The notes beneath the pieces are model-generated. The model was not told the origin of the DNA, made no database searches, and worked only from the letters and a program-made list of their open reading frames with translations. Shown piece after piece: positions 58,511-64,000 of a stretch of DNA of 64,000 nucleotides. The DNA comes from Chrysoporthe austroafricana (Eukaryota; Ascomycota; Sordariomycetes; Diaporthales; Cryphonectriaceae), in NCBI GenBank assembly GCA_001051155.2, contig JYIP02000004.1:3342383-3406382 (forward strand), given 5' to 3'. The first letter of the stretch is position 1, and each line of letters opens with the position of its first letter. The position numbers and the translations under genes were made by a program.

Positions 58511-59708
58511 CTTTCCTGAAGTGTGGATGGATAGAGGTCTTGTGGGTGTGGGCTGTGCGAGGAGGAGAGTTTTGAGCGCAGATCTCAATGCCCGAGATGA
58601 TGCGCGTCAAGGTGAGGAGGTATAGATATTATATTATATCGGAGCAGAGCAGGCTGGCGAGTCAGAAAATGCGAACAGACGTCTGAACAGTGTAAGAAGA
58701 ATTGCCTCGAGACCGTCGCCGGCGCCGCAGATGGATGCTCAAAGGGTGCCCCTCTATTGGCTGCGCTGGGCTGGCGTGCTTACTAGAAAATGTGACGTCG
58801 GCATGGGAGGGAAAAGGTGGGGTCGATGCTGTAACTAATTACCCAGTCCCTACCAGTATCGAGGTCCAGGCCAGCCCCAACCCAGCCCTAGGGCCCCCCC
58901 TATCTGAGGATTTACAGCGGGGCCTGCATCTGCTGGCTTGGCGTGTCTGCAGCTCGACGCTGCGCGCTGGGTGAGGTTCAGTTGCGTGGCTTGACGGAGC
59001 CTTTTCCCTTCACTTGTTGCTGTATCCACTACCCAGAGTTCGTGGACCAGCTTTTGTCTGAACCTAGACACGGGTCTGTCGCATGCCTCCATCCACACAC
59101 CGGTGCCTGTGAGGGCCTCGCCAAACCCGCCCTACCGAGCAGGCACACCTGATGAGCTCTGGCTATGCGGGGACTAGCAAGACTAGCAACTCCGTAGGGG
59201 GAGGGGGGCTTCGAAATGCCGACGGAGCAAGCTGGCACGCTGGACTCGGTGTAGCCCCGTCCCCTCCACTCCCACACCAGAGACACTCCGGACATGGGAT
59301 GACAGCTGTCGGTCAAAGCAACCGCACCAGCGACCGCTCCTCTGTTTCCCCGTCGAGACCCGAAGACACTCCTGAAGCCCTGAGGACTGCTCGCCGGTTC
59401 GCCGCTCTTTTCGATGTCTTGTCCGGTGCGGCGCTGTGCTCCACATCTCGGTACAGGTACAAGGGAAGCCGTGCGGAGGACTTCCAGGTCTCGGAAGACG
59501 TCCCTCCTTCGACTCGCACTCCGTGGTGCTGGGCCAGCTGCCGTATACGCCTGTCGAGTTCCTAGGGGCCCACGGGAACGCCAAAGCCGTCTCCGTCTCC
59601 TGTGGCTACGGGACAAGTAGTCCTCTTGACGTGATAGACTGACCATCAGGCCACCATCCCGACCGACATTAGCGCTCGAGTCCACGGCCCATCCGAGGCG
59701 CCCTCATC
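58511..59708. promoter_or_regulatory. Divergent interval, ADI1 / SDR
   Basis: 1.2 kb holding two promoters. An AT-rich segment near 58.62-58.64 kb (ATATTATATTATATC) is a candidate TATA-like element about 115 bases upstream of the ADI1 start. Overlapping frames at 59.03-59.69 kb on both strands carry no recognisable protein. Confidence 0.5.
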
Positions 59709-60888
59709 ATGGACTCAAGACCGCCCGCTGTCGACTCTCCCGCAGAGCAGTCCAGAAGACTGCAGCTGCCCGCGAGCTGCGATCCACCGCAACGAGGCCG
59801 CCCGGTAGAACGCAAGGTCTGGGTCGTAAGTCTCCCTCCCTCCCTCCTCACCGCATGTCGGACACCACGGCAGGCCCCTATCTAACAGCTCACCCCAGGT
59901 CTTCGGCGGCACAGGCCACATGGGCAGGTCCCTCGTGAAGGCCGCCCTCGTGCACAACGACTGTGTCGCCAGCGTCGGGCGCTCCTTCGAGAACGCCCAG
60001 CCCAACGCCGTGCCGCAGCACGAGAACTGCTTCAACCTGCAGTGCGACGTGCGCGCCCAGGAGTCCGTGGCCCGCGTCTTCGCCCGCGTGATCGAGCGCT
60101 TCGGCCACTACGACATCGTGGTCAACTGCTCCGGATACGGCGTCATCGGCGCGTGCGAGGACCAGGACGAGCACGAGATCCGCAACCAGTTCGAGACCAA
60201 CTTCATGGGCACGCTGCACATCATCCAGTGCTCCCTGCCGTATTTCCGCCTGCGCGAGGCTGGCCGCTACCTCATCTTCAGCTCGACGAGCGGGGCCCTC
60301 GGCGTGCCCGGGCTGGGGCCGTACTGCGCGACCAAGTACGCCGTCGAGGGCCTCATCGAGGCGATGCTGTACGAGATCGACGCCTTCAACCTCAAGGCCA
60401 CGCTCGTCGAGCCCGGGCTGGTCAGGCGCGACGAGCCGCTCGACTCCGGGACGAACCCGCTGCCCACATGGGGCCACTTCCTGATCAAGCCCGCCTCCGA
60501 GGCCTACAGCCACGAGACGTCGCCCGCGCTGCACGCGAAGCGGATGGTCACCTGGCTCGGCGACAGGCAGCCCACGAGCGCCGTCAAGTGCGCCGAGCTC
60601 GTGTGGCAGCTGGGCCACTGCTCCTACCCGCCGCTGCGGCTGCTGCTCGGGAGCTACGCCATCGAGAGCATCCGCGACAGGCTCCGGAGCGTGACGGAGG
60701 AGCTGGAGGACTGGAAATACCTGAACTTCCCCGTGTCGTCGGGCGAGGAGGCGGCCGCCGCCGCGGAAGAAAAGAAGTCCGAGAGGGCCGATCGGGTGAG
60801 GGAAGAAGCGAAGGAGGACGAGTTGCAGGGTGATGAAGAGGGGGAGCCGTCCGGAGCCCAGGAGGACACCATCATGGCTGCTTCTTAG
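59709..60888 (+). CDS. Short-chain dehydrogenase/reductase with charged C-terminal tail
   Basis: Exons 59709-59825 and 59899-60888 join in phase 0 (KVWV-VFGGTGHMG) across a 73-base intron; product 368 residues. A classical NAD(P)(H) SDR: nucleotide motif GGTGHMG (residues 42-48), the structural N115-C-S-G in place of NNAG, catalytic Ser in SSTSG (about 168-170), and Y181-x3-K185 in PYCATKYAVEGLIEAM, followed by VEPGLVRRD. It ends in an extra tail of about 45 residues that is Ala/Glu/Lys-rich and predicted disordered or coiled (EEAAAAAEEKKSERADRVRE...). Substrate cannot be named. The first exon is Pro/Ser/Arg-rich and may be a weakly conserved extension; the motif begins right after the intron. 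Confidence 0.88.
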
Positions 60889-62546
60889 CGCCACAGGCAG
60901 TCAGATGCGGCATCCGTCCTGCTTTGGGAGGAGTGAGAAGCACCAGCAATTACAACAAAGACCGGACCCGACCGGTGCCTAGGCAGCCCCAGAGAGCTCG
61001 ACAGCGGATAGAACAAAAGGCAGGAGAAAGGCCACAGATGACTGTGACAGTACAGGCTTCATCAATTAACTCCAGGCTCTTCGATGACGAAGATATGGCT
61101 ACAGACACGCCTCGGTCAGGAGGGCTAGGTCGTGCTCGGCTAGGGCAGAAGAGCCAGGACACGAGGCAGCGGAAGCACGCTACCAGTGCGAAACGAGTCC
61201 ACGTTCAGTTCGGCTTGACTACACATATGAGCGGCGCACAGAGGGTCATGCATGCCGTGTAAGAGAGCCTCATGACGGATACAGATTGGTCGACTCTGGC
61301 CTCTTATTCAGATAGGGTACTGTTTGAGCAGCTCGCATTTCTTGGGTACTTTTATTTCGGAATGTGTCGCGTGGTTGCTTAACTGCTTGGAGGGCTGTTG
61401 AGATAATAGTAGATTTGGCCAGAGAGGCGCCGTCTAATTACAAGCTTATAATGAACAAATATTTTTTTGAATTCAATGATATTAACTAACTTGACACCGC
61501 GATGCGAATTATTGCTGGGGCTTTAACGGTTAAGCTGTCAATGGCCGCTTGAATACTTTTCCGAACGAGCTTGTAGGTCTGGACGGTCTTTCTTTTTGCT
61601 CTTCTGTATTAGTCTATCTTAAAAAAAGAATTATAGAATAAAGATAAGAAAAGTGAAAAGAATGAAGAAAGATAAATAATATAAACCGTCTAGACTCACA
61701 AGCTTAGTAAGACCCTAGGCCCCTCTGGCTTGCTTATTGTATCCAACTGCCAGGCGAGGTGGCGCCTCTGTGGAACACCGGCAGTCTTTATCATTGATGA
61801 CTCCATGTATCGATCAAACACCCTGGTCATGATAATTCATAGGCCGCCTGTGAAAGGCCTCTAAAAGGTTCTGCCGCACCACCGACCGCCCCCATATCGC
61901 AGGTATCGTCGTATAGCCAGCAGCTGGTTGCCCGGCTACTGTACCTAGGAAGGATTTGGGGGGTGGATGTGTGGCTCGTGTCGAGTTTCAGTGGAGCAGC
62001 TCCCAAATTTAGTGGCACACCGCCGCAGCAGGCAGCGGGACTAGGACCTGGGATCTGGAACCTGACTAGGTTGCAGCCACTAGCCCGCTTTCAATTATGT
62101 GCGAATCCGGGCGACGTGCATGAAGTTTCGATAGGAAGACGTTCCCGTAATAATCTACCAAATGAACCTCCCTTTTCTGTCCCGTCCCGTCCTCAGCTTT
62201 AATTGACCCAACGCGTCTCCCTTTCGCACGAAGTTGAAGTCCAGCCCTCCCGGCGCAGCCCAACCGCGTCCCTTCTCTCTGCCTGTCGACAGCGCGAGCT
62301 CGAGAAAGATCTGCGGCGATCGCAAGGCCTAGGTCGCCATCGGAGTTTTCGACGCCCCGACCTAAGTGAACCCGCTACCTGTCCCCCAGCGAAACGCCAT
62401 CACGGCATCTTCGTCGGCGACAACTTCACCTTCTCCCTTCCCTCCCCCCTAAACCCCATCTCGGCCGCCGTCAAAAATCGTCGCTCGTTACACTGGTGCG
62501 CCTGACCGGGTAGAGAAAGAGAAGGAAACAGAAGAACCCCGTCGAG
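60889..62546. other. Intergenic, SDR 3' end and GDP-mannose transporter promoter
   Basis: 1.66 kb. The middle part (about 61.3-61.7 kb) is markedly AT-rich compared with the rest of the window and contains an inverted-repeat element (listed separately). The last 300 bases are C/T-rich, as expected for a promoter and leader. No gene is supported. Confidence 0.55.
61568..61704. repeat. Decayed inverted-repeat (MITE-like) element
   Basis: About 137 bases. The 20-base left end AGCTTGTAGGTCTGGACGGT (61568-61587) matches the reverse complement of the right end (61685-61704), AGCTTGTGAGTCTAGACGGT. The three differing positions are all G/A transitions. The interior is A/T-rich and partly palindromic (purine-rich on the right, pyrimidine-rich on the left). 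No coding capacity. A non-autonomous DNA transposon relic is the simplest reading; target-site duplication was not identified. Confidence 0.6.
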
Positions 62547-63947
62547 ATGTCTACAGACAAGAAGAGCGATGACTTCGTGGTCCGGATCCCCGACCGGAGC
62601 GACAGCTTCCAGGAGGAGAAGGACCCCTTCCTCGCCAGGACGCCGTCGCACCGCGTCGTCCACGCGCCCAGCTTTCATGACAAGTTCGCCAAGCTCCAGA
62701 ACAGCCCCGGCACCTCCATCCTCGCTTACTGTCTGTCGTCCATCTCCATGACCGTCGTCAACAAGTACTGCGTCTCAGGCAGGAACTGGAACCTGAACCT
62801 GCTCTACCTCGCCGTGCAGGTATGAACGCACCCCCCTCTCCTTCCAACCTCCCACCAGCGGCGCGCAGTGCCCCGGCGCATGTGGATCGGGCCGTGAGGA
62901 GCTGACCCCCGGTGTAGTCTATCGTCTGCATCGCTGCTATCCTGATCTGCAAGAAGGCCGGGCTCATTACGAGCCTCGCGCCTTTTGACAAGGACAAGGC
63001 CAAGAAATGTACGTTGGGAGAGGGCGAGCCGGGACCGTTCCGCGTATGGAGGCGACGACACGCTGACAATGCCTAGGGTATCCAATCTCCGTCCTTCTCG
63101 TCGGCATGATTTACACGAGCACCAAGTCTCTCCAGTTCCTCTCTGTCCCCGTCTATACGATTTTTAAGAACCTGACCATCATCGTCATCGCGTACGGCGA
63201 GGTCCTCTGGTTTGGCGGCGAGGTCACGCCCATGGCGCTCCTGTCCTTCGGCCTGATGGTGGTCAGCTCCGTCGTCGCCGCCTGGGCCGATGTCAAGGCT
63301 GCTCTCGAGGGCGGCTACGACGCGAGCGTCAGCGTGTCGACTCTGAACGCCGGCTATGCCTGGATGGGCATGAACGTGTTCTGCACGGCCTCGTACGTCT
63401 TGACGATGCGCAAGGTCATCAAGAAGATGAACTTCAAGGACTGGGACTGTAAGTGCAGCGCGTCGAGGTCTCGGGGGCGGCCGGCCAGAGGCTTACACTC
63501 TTCGCAGCCATGTTCTACAACAACCTGCTCACGATCCCCACCCTCATCGTGGCCTCCCTGATCTTCGAAGACTGGAGCTCTGCGAACCTTGCCCTGAACT
63601 TCCCCGTCGAGTCGCGCAACACCCTGATTATCGGCATGATCTACTCGGGCCTCGCCGCCATCTTCATCTCGTACTGCTCTGCCTGGTGCATCCGCGTGAC
63701 CTCGTCGACGACGTACTCTATGGTCGGCGCGCTCAACAAGCTGCCTATCGCCATCTCCGGCCTCATCTTCTTCGCCGCGCCCGTCACCGTCGGCAGCGTG
63801 TCGGCCATCTTTCTGGGCTTCGTTAGTGGTATCGTCTACGCGTACGCCAAGATCCGGTCGTCGGAGCAGAGCAAGATGTCCCTGCCGACGCAGCAGCCCG
63901 TGATGAGCGCGAGCGCGCAGAGCAGCAAGGACGCCGCGAATGCATAG
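62547..63947 (+). CDS. VRG4: GDP-mannose transporter of the Golgi (Vrg4/Gmt1)
   Basis: Nucleotide-sugar antiporter that brings GDP-mannose into the Golgi for mannan and glycoprotein synthesis. Four exons, 62547-62819, 62918-63008, 63077-63448 and 63508-63947, encode 391 residues, the family size. Joints restore [23 protein letters not shown] and DWD-S-MFYNNLL. The two substrate motifs are intact: FYNN (residues 248-251) and GALNK (319-323). Other signatures are [34 protein letters not shown] and [20 protein letters not shown]. The protein has about ten hydrophobic helices, a soluble acidic N terminus of about 55 residues and a Ser/Gln-rich cytosolic C terminus. Confidence 0.97.
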
Positions 63948-64000
63948 GAGTGTGTCGCTGTGCACGGGAGGTGGACAAGGAGGACCTCTGCGCCTCCGCG

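Noticed and set aside
59890..60894. 334-codon open frame antisense to the SDR gene
   Set aside because: It mirrors the SDR exon in a GC-rich third-position pattern and has no family text; it is a coding shadow.

Overview
This window is nuclear DNA of a filamentous ascomycete (Pezizomycotina, most likely a Sordariomycete). The evidence is short GT..AG introns of about 50-250 bases that restore conserved proteins when removed, GC-rich codon third positions, no operons, and a gene set typical of these fungi: a Gti1/Pac2-family (WOPR) regulator, Mmm1, CENP-A and a GDP-mannose transporter. I find 18 genes with a recognisable family or domain. Exon joints were read directly from the sequence and checked by reading frame and family alignment from memory; nothing was searched.

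Layout. 0-12 kb is a compact housekeeping block: RCE1 CAAX protease (+), MMM1 ERMES subunit (-), VPS45 SM protein (+), MTO1 mitochondrial tRNA-modification enzyme (+) and CRD1 cardiolipin synthase (-). Three of these five act in mitochondria. 12-25 kb holds only the WOPR master regulator of the Sge1/Ryp1/Wor1 type (-, 16.7-18.5 kb), with about 4.5 kb of gene-free DNA downstream and about 6.9 kb upstream. 25-39 kb is compact again: a UIM-carrying tyrosyl-DNA phosphodiesterase (-), an FAD oxidoreductase (+), an Edc1/PNRC-like decapping activator (-), the RBX1 RING subunit of cullin ligases (+), signal peptidase subunit SPC1 (-) and a CorA/Mnr2-type magnesium transporter (+).

38.9-49.9 kb is an 11-kb stretch with no convincing gene. 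It lies directly upstream of a large disordered CRIB-domain protein (+, 49.9-52.5 kb), a probable Cdc42/Rac effector. 54.9-64 kb is gene-rich: centromeric histone CENP-A (-), a derlin of the ERAD pathway (+), acireductone dioxygenase of the methionine salvage pathway (-), a short-chain dehydrogenase (+) and the VRG4-type GDP-mannose transporter (+).

Themes. Several genes serve membrane and secretory functions (RCE1, VPS45, SPC1, derlin, VRG4) or mitochondrial membranes (MMM1, CRD1), but they are independent transcription units. The most interesting architecture is the pair of large gene-free regions upstream of two likely developmental regulators (the WOPR factor and the CRIB protein). Also notable are two perfect palindromes at 15.65-15.73 kb, a decayed inverted-repeat element at 61.57-61.70 kb and a 46-base poly(T) tract at 52.79 kb. 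I found no rRNA, convincing tRNA, CRISPR array, transposase, reverse transcriptase or viral gene.
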